A DNA stretch of 64,000 nt from Paramecium tetraurelia (lineage: Eukaryota > Ciliophora > Oligohymenophorea > Peniculida > Parameciidae), in assembly GCF_000165425.1 (NCBI RefSeq), contig NW_001798955.1, positions 124,001 through 188,000 on the forward strand, written 5' to 3'. How positions within the stretch are numbered: position 1 is the first letter of the stretch; each line of letters starts with the position of its first letter. The position numbers and the translations under genes were made by a program. The notes below the pieces were generated by a model, which worked only from the letters and a program-made list of their open reading frames with translations, was not told where the DNA came from and ran no database searches. This document shows, piece after piece, positions 22,701 to 35,800 of this stretch.

Positions 22701-25700
22701 GACTCCTTTCTATAATTTTAAATTTTTTTTGTGCCAATAAACTAGCATAGTAGACCACCTTAAATTATTTCAATCGTTTAATTTTAAGTTGATGAAAAAC
22801 TAGTTGAAGTTTCTTGAGTATCCATTTTAAATGTATATGCAGTATTTGGTGATAATGTGTATTTCTCTATATTCACTTCAAAAAAATTATCACTTACTAT
22901 TTGAGAAACTTTTACTCTTGATGATCTAGAATTAGAACGATTTCTATGAATTTCAACTAATGATACTTAATATTATGATCTATCCTTCTAAATTTAAGTT
23001 TAATCTGAACAAAATTTTTTCAAAATTTTAAAATATAGCGAAATTATTTCAAAAGTATAATACTATTTCTTTCCTTACCAAAGAATGGTCGGCAATTGGC
23101 CAGAATGGGTTTAAATTTATATTTGTTAGAATCCTTTTTACTTGATAAAATTTTGAAATTCAACAAGAAAAGTTACTGAAGATTATTTTGGTAGAGTTTA
23201 AATTGGAATGTAGAGATCTAATTGTTAAAGATTAGTTTGTTGTAAAACAAAGTCTTCTAAATTAGCATTTCCACTTTACCCTATTAATAAATAAGACCAT
23301 TTTATGCTTATAATACTTCGAAGGCCATGTTGACTTTTTGATTTTATCAAAATAATGTTATCATCGCATGGATTTAAACTATATTGAGGTATATCATACT
23401 CAATTAAAGGTGGTAATAAATTAATAGGAAGATTTAAGTAATTAAAAATAAATTTACTTATTTTTGCTAAGCAATTTATATGTCCAATAGAATAATTAAT
23501 AAATATTATTTTATCTCCTGGGAGAATAGTAGCATTAGAACCTAATTTAATAATAATTTATTTCTCATTTTCTTAATCTAAGAAACAATCTGGATTATTT
23601 CCTAGCTATTTAATAGTTTCATCAGCTAAGAATTTATAGCAAATTTTCTCTTAAAACTATGATTAAAAATAATTTCTATTTAAAGAAAAATCAAATAAAA
23701 CTTTTATTGAAAGTAAATCATCTGAAAATCTAACATCTATGACGGCAACTTCGCATGCTATAAGTACTAGATATAATAATATACTTGAGCACCATGTGGT
23801 ATCAATGTGGCTTATTGAGTCCAAAGGGCAATCACAAATTTTTTCTTCTGATAATACCCTATTTCCATTGCATGTTAAACAACCCTCTAAATTACAAGTT
23901 TGACAATATTATTCACATTGAAGACAGTCCATGCTTTAATAATCATCATAAAACCCATCCTAGCATTTACAAACTGGAATATTAATACGATCTCCTCTAC
24001 ATAACAAACAATGAGATTAGTTTCCTATGCACGTCAAACACTAAAAATCGCATTCTAAAAATTTTATGAAACTTTCTTACAAATACAATTTGGTTATCCA
24101 GCTTCGAAATATGCCTCTTAACAATCACATGTTTTGTTTAATCTATTACCTTTGCAGGAAGTGCAATTTGATGGTATTTGCTCACAAGTACTACATTTAT
24201 TATCACATGCTAAACATTTTATTAAATAATTACTTTCACATGCCTATTATTCATTTTAAAAAAAGCCAGGTTTGCAATTACATGCAGGTACTCCCTCTCT
24301 CAAATTACTAAAGCATATTAGACAGTTATAAGATGACTAGACGCAAGTTTTACATTGATAACTACATTTCTAACATTAGAATTAAATTCCATCATCATAA
24401 TAACCATCTTTACAATTACAATTTAATGAAATAGTTAAACGATTAGAAGTATTAGAAACATAGCAGCTTATGCATTTATCGGCTTATGAAATACAACCGG
24501 AACACTTAAGATGACACTCTAAAATTAGACTAGTGATATATATATACTTTGACACACTTCATTTTCATCTTGGAAAAAATTGGTTTAACAAGGACATTTA
24601 TGAATGGCAGATTAATCAATTCTATTCATATTAAGATCACAACTTGTACAATAATCGCTCTTTCCATAGCAGGTTAAACAAGATTTTGAACACACTAAGA
24701 ACAATAATAGAGGGTATTACTTTCACAAATCAGTGATCCATTATCAAAGTATCCAGATTTACAGATACAAATATTACTATTTAATATTCTAACTTATTCA
24801 GTCTCATAACATGACAAACATTAGGTTGATATTGACTAGCAAGTTTTACATAAATCATTGCATTTTTGACACATTTCAATTCCAACATCAAAGTAACCAT
24901 CTAAACAGGGACATTTGTTAGAATTATTAAAAGATCTCAAATGTATAGATTCACATGTCAAGCATTTTGTTGATTAACTTACACATGTCTTGCACGTCAT
25001 ATCACATGCTGAAGTTTACAAAATAATATATTACGTTAGCACATTTTTTCAATGGTTTCATAAAACCCATCTTTGCATAGGCATTTAAAAGTATCTCGAT
25101 CATTATATCTCGTCATTGGCTCACATTCAATACATTATGATACACTTTAACATTCTTTACATGTTATATTACATGCTAATATTAATAAAGAAAAATGATA
25201 TACCTTCACATTGCTTAGTTGAAGTATTAAAATAATAACCAGAATCACAAATACATTTATTTTAATTACTTAATTATAAATGAAATGCAGGATCGCAAGA
25301 TAAACAATATTTAGAACTGCCTTAGCAAGTAAAGCAAGATAAATCACATTAAATGCATTAATTAGTTGAACTTTCAAAATATCCATCTTTACAAAGACAT
25401 TAATTTCCAACTTTCAATATTCTAAAATTCTCATCTGAACAAGTTAAACAATAATTAGCTTGATTGATGCAGGTCTTACAAGTCTGATTACATAACTAAC
25501 ATTATTTATCAATCCCTGTTTCATATGTGCCTTGTATGCATATGCACAAATTGTTTTATAATTGTTTCATTAAGCCACAAGACGTGCAATTAGTCCCAGT
25601 GTTTAAACATGTTTAACAAGAAATATCACAGTATTAACAAACTCCATTAATTTCAGTTGTGCCATTTTAGCATTGGCATTTGCAAGTTATTTTGTTTAAA

Positions 25701-28700
25701 ATTCGTAATTATGATTAATCACATTCAGTACAAGTAGTAGAATTAGTAATGCAATTTAAACAACTTTTATCACACTAATAGCATTTTTCTTGTCCAGATT
25801 CATAATAACTTTAATCACAATCACATTAATTTCCATTCAAATGTCTTGTAGTTGGACAGGATGTACAAAATGTAGAATAATTTTAACAAGTCACACATTA
25901 AACAGAACATTTCTTACAATTGCCTGATGATCCATCATCATAATACCCTATCAAACATTAGCAAGTCCCTCCATTATAAACTCTAAAAGAAATATTCTTA
26001 TCTATGCATGTCTTACATTAATTTGAATTTTAACCTTGGCAATTCAAACATGAGTAATGGCATTATTAACAAACCTCTATGCCATTATCAAAATAAGAAT
26101 CATTGCAAGAACAAGAGTTTACAATGCTATTGAAATATCTTTGAGCTGTTGTTGAACATGTCATACATTTTGCAGCTATTTGAGAACAAGTCAAACAAGA
26201 ATAATGGCATTCTATTGATCAATTTTATATCTACTTTAACAAATAATATTCATTCCATCATCGTAATAGCTTGATGGACATAAACATTAGGATTGTATTA
26301 ATACTCGTAAACTTTAAGGAGGACAAGAAAGGCATTAAGTATCTAATACTGCACAGGTTTGACATCTAAAATTACATTCTAATATGAACGGGAATTAGTA
26401 CGTGCACATTTAGCTATTCCTACATCAAAGTAATTGGGTTAGCAAGTACAAGTTGTACCTTACTAAATTCTCTTATCTTGGTCCCAGCATGAATCACATT
26501 CTGAAGAGGAACGTCCCTTGCAAACCAAACAAGAATAATGACAAACTATTTTTAATCTAGATGATTACCAGAACAAAATTATTGACTTAAATAAGTAGAT
26601 ATTTTCAAGCCTTAAAGTTTAGTTTTGCACAGGCAAGTGTTTCCATTTAAATATTTTTCTGGTTGACATGAGGTACAATTAGTTGAAGAAGTCTTACACT
26701 CATAACAAAGATTACTACAAGCTGAAAAACATTATAGTTTAATACCTTAACATTCTGGGAGTCCACTATCAAAATATTTCTGAGAGCACTAACACTCTCC
26801 TTAATTATTTAAAAATCTTCCGGTTGAGGAAATACAAGATGTACATTAATTTGATTAACCTCCACTACATGTCAAGCATGTATTATGACAAGCTAAAATA
26901 AATTTAGTCACTACCTATGCATATGGGATTTTCAGGTTAATCCAAGTATTTAGGAGGACACAAACAAGAATTATTAACTCCAAGATCTCGAAACGAGAAA
27001 TCTGGACAACTATCGCAATTATCTATTGACCCACTACATGAAGCACATCTATATGAGCATTCTATAAATCATTTATTTTGATACTTAAGCAAATTTAATC
27101 TCCAATTTATTTTTCTAAGTGTCCATCTTTGCAAACACATTAATTTGCTTTAACTATTCTATTGCTTTGATTTGAACAAGTTATACAATTATCTATTTGA
27201 GAACCAAAACAGGTATTGCATGCATAATAGCATTCTTAAGTTATCAATAGTATTACTTTAACATTGTAATTCACCTACATCGTAGTACCCAAAAGGACAT
27301 TCACATTTAGATATTATTAATTATCTGTAGTTTAAGTCACAAGTTAAACAATTAGTTTTTTCTATCCCATTACATGTTTTACAAGTAAAGTGACATTCCA
27401 AGCATTCTAATTAGGCTTGATCACTATAATAGTGAGAGTCCTTGCAAAAACATTTAAATGTTGCACCAACTCTATCAGGTGCTCTTGTTGAAGGACAGGC
27501 AGTACAAGAATCTTCTCCAGCAGTAAGACAATTTGTACATGAGTGAAAACAAGCCACTAAATATGATACTCATTTTTACAATAACAATATACTTCGTTTC
27601 TCCCAGTGTCATAATAGGCTGAACCGCATAAGCATTTATTATCTGAATTCAAATAGCGATTATTTTCGCTTGAACATTCTGTGCAATTATTAGATAATGG
27701 TCCATTGCATCGAAGACAAGAATAATGGCATTCTTAGAATTAATATTGAGATATACTAAAGCAAATGTCTTGAATTCCATCCTCTCCATATCCGTTTTTA
27801 CAAATACATTTCAAATCATCTGAAACAACTCTAATTTGTTCTGTTATACACATTGTACAATATTGATTTGATGTACTGTCAGCTGGATTTTGGCATTTTT
27901 CACATCTTGGATGACAAGCTAAATTTTTTCTAAAAGTATTCTTACGTTGACACAAAGTTGACCCATCACTTTGGTTAATTTCAATTGTTCTTAAGGCACA
28001 AATACATTTACCATTGAAAAACTATTTGTGATAAACATTTGGATCTCCACAATCAGTACAATCAGTATCAAATGGTCCTGAACAATTATAACATGAAGGA
28101 TAACATTCTAAAATAGAATATATTGTTCATTACATTTACAAATCTTATCCTCTAATCCTGTATCATAATATCCTTAAAGGCATGGACAAGTATTTCCAAT
28201 TAGTATTCTATTCCGAAGGGGATCACATGATGTACAATCTCCAAATTTTAAAGTACATGTTTAGCAATCTCCAATAGTACATAAAAGACATTTTCCATTT
28301 AATTCTGCGTATCCTCCAATTTAATCACAAACACATTAACCCGGAATAATTCTTGCACTCAGTTTGTATTAATAAAAACAGGTAGTACAATAATTTGGAT
28401 CTGTTACTAAACAAGTTTGGCATGGAGAATTGCATCCAGCAGTATTCTGAACACACTTTTTATCTGCAGTTAATTAGTGTGTTGCAAAACAGCTCTTACA
28501 TTCGTTCGCATTGTGACAAATAAAACATTTCTCCAATCCTGGTTCATTTTAACAAGCTAAAATTAAATTATATTTTAACAAGAGCATCTAGTTCCTTTTT
28601 TAAAATATCCAACATCGCATTGTTGGCAATTAATATCAACAGGTATTCCATCAGAATCATAAATATAATCGTATTTCATGCAATTTCTATCTTCAAAACA

Positions 28701-29833
28701 GAACGAACTTTTTAAAGTGTAAGGCCAAATACATTATGAACACTCTCCTGAAGAACAGACTTTACAATTCATTGGACATTCTAATTTTAATTATTTAATT
28801 CATACAAACACATTCTCCATTTAAAAATTCGTAACCATCAATACATCCACTAAATGAATAGACAGAATCAATTAATTAACAAGATTTATGGGTTGGCTAA
28901 CATGCTTTATATTAATTTGAAAAGTACCTAAAGTACATTTTAGATCATTGCTATCTAATGGAGATTAGCCAGCAATACAACTGGCGCATTATGTATTAGT
29001 TGCATCACATGTCTTGCAAAATTAACCACACCCTTTAGATTAAATCTACAATTTTACTTGGAGTTTATGGAGATGTAGCACAGTTCTAACCATAATTGAC
29101 ACCACTGCAATATATGCATTTATAAATTCCAGCATACTTTTATCCAATTAAACAACCATTATTATATAAATATGATATTGCTTCAGTTGTAAAAATTAAA
29201 TTTCCATTTGAATCATATGAGTATATCATTACATAAGGCCACCATCCTAGAAGCAGATGAGTATCGTAATTTCCATATAGGATATAACCTTTTATTTATG
29301 GATGACATAAGACTTCTTTATCATTTACGATAATCTGTCTTAGTTAAGTTGTCCCACTACAATCCCTTGGAGTGCCTTGAATTGCATAATTAAAATACCT
29401 GCACACATATGTGGATAAATGTCTGGCCAATATTAATGAGAACTTGGACAAGACTTTTGAAATATCTCCTTATTGAATTCATTTTTAAAAGATCTAAAGC
29501 ATACACATACTTAGAATAGTTCAATTATTATTAATCTGACAATGAAACCCATTAGCAGTATCTTAAATAGTTATTTTAATAATGATTTTTTAGAATATAG
29601 GTTAGAATTTATATCATATATTTGAGTTGGATTAAAGATAATCAGAGAATCGTCTTAACCTATTTAACACAGTCTTATACTGTTTCATTATAAATAGCTT
29701 ATTCAAAATTCTGACTAATCATTTTTATGCTGCTTTCTTTCTTACTAAAACAACTCGGAAGAAATAATAAAATAATTGATAAATTTTTAGACTCCTTTAA
29801 ATTTTTGAGAGTTATATTTATTTATTTTTACAT
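19796..29833 (-). CDS. Giant cysteine-rich (furin/GFR-like repeat) membrane protein with REJ-like region
   Basis: About 3,300 residues. The start at 29833 follows an in-frame TGA and gives a signal peptide (core LSIILLFLPSCFS). Part 1 (29.7-28.9 kb) is an N-terminal ectodomain with TTQLRQIIVND and GCLIGQKYAGIYKCIYC. Part 2 (28.9-23.8 kb) has on the order of 25-30 repeats of the type C..C......C..C..GY....., about 160-170 nt each, resembling furin/growth-factor-receptor repeats. Part 3 (23.8-21.0 kb) is a beta-rich region with PTILWQGKKQ and VSLVEIHRNRSNSRSSRVKV, reminiscent of REJ domains. Part 4 (21.0-19.8 kb) has four to five membrane spans, for example FLSILIPLSFFETVLMI and FIIILFFLIHIMSYFFL. 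Such furin-REJ-membrane proteins form large ciliate families of unknown role, probably on the surface or in secretory granules. Introns occur throughout; exact borders were not all resolved, and a split into two genes cannot be fully excluded. Confidence 0.72.
23800..28900 (-). repeat. Tandem Cys-rich coding repeats
   Basis: On the - strand, Cys codons recur with the spacing CxxC..C..C every 50-60 residues. Several repeats hold a small intron between the cysteine knots. The units vary strongly, so this is an old protein repeat rather than a recent DNA amplification. Confidence 0.7.
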
Positions 29834-31216
29834 TCACACATATATCAGGGTATTAAACAAGAATGGCTGTCCTAAAAATACAACCTTATTTGAATTCTAA
29901 AATTTACTTTTAATCCTATCCATATATAAATAATTGCTAAAATTTTAATTTTATATTAATTAAGTTATATCATTAATTAAAATAATTAAATTATCTTTTT
30001 TTTTGCTAAAGATTTCATAATGACAATATATTTAGTTTACAAAGATATTTGTCCTTTGAAGTGGATTCTAAAATTAAAATATAGCAATTATAAAATGATC
30101 TATTAAGCTGAATTAAAATGGTCTTATTTTTAATCCTAATCGTTTTAAATCAAAAAGATAGTATTTTTTTATCATATTATAAATAAGACACTTTTATAAA
30201 ATTTAAAATAATAAAAATTTCACTTTTAGAAAAAGCACTAAAATTTAGTCAATAATTGATATTAAAATTATTTCAGCTACCTACTGAGATTAAAGCAGAT
30301 CTTAAAATTACATTATAGTCTTCAAACTGGCATGTATCAAGAAAAAAAGATTAATGTTTTTGAGTTTATAATATTAATATAAACAATAAATATCCAAAAA
30401 TTTACAAGCAAACAATACGATAAATTTAGTCTTCAATTTAATTACTGATAATTGCTAATTAATTGTTAGCCCGATGTAACTTTCTAAATTTACAAAAAAC
30501 CATTTTAGTTTTTTGGATTTAACTGCAAGTGAATATTTTCAATTTTGAAATGGTAGCGTAAAGCAACCAGACATCACAATTTTACTTGATTAAAAATATT
30601 ACTCAATTATTTACCTATTTTTTAAAATCAAAATTAACTTTCGATTATATCTCAATTGATAAATATCTTAGAGATAATTATTTAATTTATAATTGCATAA
30701 AATTCCATCTAAACAAAGAATTTCAATTACTGGGATAAAGAGAAATAAGAAATAAAGGTTTCTAATCCTGAATTATCCACAATAATTTTAAGGAGAAAGT
30801 TATAACAACGATATTTGAATTATTATTTAATATTCTAAAATAAATAAAGTACAAAATAATTGAGTAGAATCATGGACAAATGATTATAGACTTGAATTTC
30901 AAATATGTAGGAGAGGATTAAATAGGTTGAGTTAGGCAGTCTTTTTTGTTGCATATCTAAGTAAATTTATATATTATACTAATTCCTTTGAAAACAAATA
31001 AGCATTAGTAGAGATTTTGAATATTTATATTTTTTATGAAATATTCTTACGATAATAGTATATAAAAAGTGCTATGATTAGTATAAACTTGTTGAATATA
31101 TACAAAATTTTAGTTCTATATAAATTTAAAATTTCTCATATTTTGAATAGTTATGGTGTTTAATTTATTTATTCATTAATAGTATTAGCAAGAATAAAAT
31201 TAGGAAATAGTAAAAA
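29834..31216. other. Long intergenic region, AT-rich
   Basis: A divergent spacer of about 1.4 kb upstream of both flanking genes, unusually long for this compact genome. Short frames exist in both directions, but none shows codon bias, an intron pattern or similarity that I can support. Confidence 0.55.
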
Positions 31217-32000
31217 ATGGCTTCAAATAATGAAAAGAATTTGATAAATGATTCAACTGGAAATCATCATCAGAGTGTGTTAGATGTTCTGAAGCAAATG
31301 AGAAGAAATAAAATGAAAATACTAAAAAAAAGATTATTTATTATTTTAATCGTAGAAATACTTGGAATGAGTGGTAAATAATATTTCAATAAGATTTATC
31401 TAGTATAAATATTAGCATTATCATTCAAAAATTGGTATTAATTTTAAATGGAAGAGGAAGAAAAAATATGGATTCAACTAATTTATATTGAATAATATTA
31501 AGGGTACTCAGATTTTTGTGAAAACATGAATGTCACTAATAACTTGTTATGTAGCGATATGAGAGATGTGGGATTTATTTGTTTTTGTTTTATCGTATTT
31601 GCGATTTTAGTTTAAGTAAGGAAATATAATATACAGATTTTAGAAGTTGTTCGTCTAATCGTCTACTTAAAAAAAGGCAATCCTTGTGTTTTGTGTAAAT
31701 TGAAAGGCAAATTACTTCAAATAGTATTTATTTTACTATTGACATGTGGATATGTTGGATATTTTTTAACAATTCTGTCTTTATTCTAATATAATTAAAG
31801 TAATCCATTTGATATACCAATATATAGAAATCAAATACTTCGGATTTGCATTTTGGATGGGTGCTGGATCAATAATGGGATTGATCTTGGTATCATTCTA
31901 TTATAGAAAAACGAAAGGATCGCTAAATAGAAATAATTAGGTTTAAAAATATTTACTATTTGATAATGGTAAGGTTGAATTTTCAAATATTGCTGAATGA
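31217..32000 (+). CDS. Small multi-membrane-span protein, unknown
   Basis: About 250 residues. A polar N-terminus (MASNNEKNLINDST) is followed by a basic stretch and four hydrophobic segments, including LFIILIVEILGMS, GFICFCFIVFAILV, LLQIVFILLLTCGYVGYFL and FWMGAGSIMGLILVSFYY. The loop between spans 1 and 2 holds Cys residues (SDFCENMNVTNNLLC) typical of an extracytoplasmic side. A 28-nt intron before the last exon restores the frame into the final span, and the end reads VEFSNIAE before TGA. I recognise no family; four-span proteins of this size are common in ciliates. Confidence 0.65.
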
Positions 32001-32079
32001 ATTAGACTATGAATTATTTGTAATGAGTATATAACTCTTTGCTTTAAGTAGTTTTTTGTTTTAATTTTATTAAGTTTAT

Positions 32080-32790
32080 ATGCAAAAAAAAAATAATTAA
32101 TTAATACTGTCACCCAGTGGATTGGGAAGCAATATCAAGCCTGGATTATTTTCAAAGCATTGTGAATTAAACAAATTGAATAAACAAAAAAGTTTTAAGA
32201 TCGAGGAGACACTTACTCCAAAACTCTTCGAAACAAAAGAATCAAGCTTTGCTCCTCAACCGAAATTATAAAAAAGTCAAAGGTATTCATAAATTGAGAT
32301 TAATTTTAGTGCATCTCGTTTACTTTTGCCTAAAGAATAGAAATAGGAAAGAGCAGATAGATAAGAAATATAAAAAATACCATCTATTAAGTAGGATTAA
32401 ATTACTGAACTTTCATAAAAATTGTATAGAGAACTTATAGAATTTAATGAATAGGCAGATTTTGGAGGGTAGAATGAAATTTAGTAATGGAGTGAAGAGA
32501 TGATCAAAAAATTGTAAATCATTAAAAATAGTTTGGAATGTATAATATTTGTAATAGACTAGAATCTGACGTTTTTGACAATCAAGATAATGTGACTGAA
32601 GTTTAACAGTAATTATTATGATATTTTAAGAAATGATATTATTTAGAATTTATAAAAGGAATTAAATGATGAGAGGAAGGAAAGATATAAAATAGAAGAG
32701 GAGGCAACCAATTTAATAACTGAATAGGAATTAGAAATTGATAGGTTAGAGAAGCAATTAAAAATGCTTGAAGAAACGCATGCTTCCTGA
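32080..32790 (+). CDS. Coiled-coil protein, unknown
   Basis: About 210 residues starting MQKKNNQLILSPSG. A Ser/Lys-rich low-complexity N-half (SFKIEETLTPKLFETKESS) is followed by a helical C-half, with ITELSQKLYRELIEFNEQ and a final heptad-rich stretch RKERYKIEEEATNLITEQELE. Introns of 27, 23 and 22 nt are needed and each restores the frame. It starts 79 bp after the four-span gene on the same strand and converges on the LRR gene with 67 bp between stops. Function unknown. Confidence 0.68.
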
Positions 32791-32857
32791 TAATTTCAAT
32801 TAATTAAGTTAAAATCTATATAATATTTATAACACACATTATAAAAATACAGACACT

Positions 32858-35800
32858 TCAAAGCAGCATGGCAGATTCATTTACATTTAAAACTGTTTCC
32901 GTCTTTTTGAGTAAATTTGTAAATGTTTCAATTTGATTATATTCTTAACTCAAGTCTTTTAGGGCTGCATCTTCTTTAGATAAGATTTTTTTGTCTGATA
33001 ATTCATCAAAGTGTTCCTATTGTAAATAAGTTGGCCTGATTGACATAAATCTATTAATTTATTGATAATATTACTTATAAAATGATGTGATCACTGCAAA
33101 TGATGAGGTCAGTAAAGTTATTATAATATTCCATTTAAGATCACCATTTTTAATTGCTTATTTTATTAGAAATATAATCAGAATTATTATTTGGGGTAAA
33201 TCTTCGAAAAGAAACTAAATTAAATATCCTTTTATTGAAGAATTAATAGCTTTTCCTGCTTAATTAGGCATGAAGAATCTCATAATAAAATTATTGGGTA
33301 TAATATCAACATTAAATGGAGCATACGCTAATCTAGAATTAATAGCAACTGCTTAATTTTTGCCTGCTAGACTTGATGCGCATAAAAGTCTGTTATATAT
33401 TGAGTTGACAAGCTATTTGATTTCAGATCATTACGATTTAATATTGTTTATAAATCATACTGAATGAATAAAACACAATATAATATTCAAACCTTAATTA
33501 AATATTTATAAAGCCAAAACAAGGTAAAATAGTATGTACTCATTCACAATAATAGCCAAGTTAAGATAAAAGCAAATATCATTGAATTAATCGTATTTAA
33601 GCAAGTTGGCTGGTGACGATATTTTTGCATAAAACTACGATCTCAACTATAGCTTAACTGGAATTAGCAAATTTATCTAATTATGTTTGCGCACTCTTCA
33701 AAACAGACCCTTATTTCTTATAATCACTTTTTGGTTTCTCATCATTTTCTTTTTGTTACTAGATTTAGCTATCTTCATTAGGATAGATCTAAATTGCGAA
33801 TTTTTCGATAAATGTTGGTACATGTTAAATAATGTTCTTATATATGTATGCCTCCAAAATCATAGAGACTCCAGCAAAAGAATAATATAAATAAAATGCC
33901 ACTTTATTAGGTTGATTAATACAAAAATCTTGTCTTGTAGCTGCAGATGCATCCCCTTAATAGTAGTGACTAAAAAAATAAGGAGCGATTAAACATATTG
34001 CTAAAAATAATAAGTTATTTATGACTAAGAAGAAAAAGTAAATCTGCTTAGTAGATAAAAATTTGTTTAAATTCGTGACTTCATTATTGAATTTATACTG
34101 CTTTGTTTATTAAACAAAGGCATTACAAATTTTATATAAAACCTTTTTAAAAAGCTTTCTGCAACCAATCGGCTTCATATTATAAGCTAATTCTCTTAAA
34201 GCATAGCCAATACCAATATTTAAAAAGTTATCAAAATCGTATTATATGGATGAATATTCAAAATGATTAGTATCGTAAAAAATTGAATAAATTGCTTTGA
34301 TGGCTTATAAAGTCAAAGTATTTTATACTCTAATTTTGGAGGGTGGAATCAATCTGATTAATTAAACAATCTCAGCTTCTGTATAACCTAATTTAAACAT
34401 TTCATCGATTAAATCGTCATCTAAATAATAATCCATAATTATCTGATCAATTGAAGATTAATATGATTTGATATTCTCCCAAATGTATAGTATGAATTAA
34501 TGTGTTACCTTTTCTAATCCCTGAGTTTAAGCATTTATAATTACTATCTTTTAGATTATGCTATTTTATTATTTAAAAGCCAAAAATGTGTCATTTTAAA
34601 AAAGTAATGTAAATGGATAAGGACATCCAGGTTCTTTAGTTGTATATTTAAAGTAATTGCAAAATAAATCTAATGTATTCAAATTTAAATAAATGGTAGC
34701 TGATTACATTCTATTTTCTATGAAATGATCATTCAGAATTTAGATATAATGATTAGCTAAACTCAAATGATATTAGGAGACTTTAATTATTGCCTATTCA
34801 GTCCAGCTTGCTGTTTTAAAGTTTCTCTGATTGTACATAATGTTATATTATAATTAGTTAAAATAGCCAAACTCTTCAGGAGTTCCTGCGAATCGACCTA
34901 CATCATTCATTCCATAATCTATATCTATTGGTAAATCTGGAGGAGGACCGTAACCTTCAGGTTAATCGGATAGATATGGTTGTATTTTTTATTTTAAGAC
35001 AGTATTATGAGTCAATAAGGTGTGTATGGAAAGTTTTCTGTTGGATGAGTTCTTTGCTTTTTGAATGGCAGAATCAACGATATTCTAAAGTTTTCGATCA
35101 TTATCTAAATTAGTGTCTGAAATATTTAATTCTAATAATTCCACTTTTGGGTGAAAGAATAAATTCTAAGACACATCAAGCCAACCTTTATGTGTCAATG
35201 AACCATTATAAGAAAAACTTAGTCGTTTAACTTAATAGACATATCCAGATGGTTTGGATGCAAAATATGTTCTGGCATTTTTTGTAATAATTTCGGTAGA
35301 GGCATCTGTAAGAGCCATGAAATGTAAAAAGACTGTTTCCATACATGGTGTTAAATTACTAAATAATATTGTTGAGCAAGTTAAATTCCATGCTTCTTCA
35401 GTTTATACAAATTCATTCCTTCCAATATCGAAATATTTTAATGGTAAATGATTGATATAAGTTCGTTTAAATTGTTTTTAGAATTTTAACCAATTTATTG
35501 CTTATTTACAAAGATCTATTTACATCTCACTACTCCAATTTGTAACTTCCAATTCTATTCGCTCAATGGATATGTATTCAAAGTATAAAATCTCTTTGTT
35601 TATTAATTCAGCACCTTCTAATCCTATATACAAACTATAATAAATATTGAATCTCTTTAATTTTAACTAAGTTGAACTTTATTTATTTCTTGATTCAATT
35701 TCACTTCTAAATTTAGATGCACCTTCTGTTAATGCTTGAATTCCGGGAGGTTTTAAATGACATTGATGAAAAGTTAATTCCTCAAGTTAACTTTACTCAT

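Noticed and set aside
23785-24311. Two + strand frames with many Cys, His and Tyr
   Set aside because: They are antisense to the furin-like repeats, whose Cys spacing on the - strand is regular.
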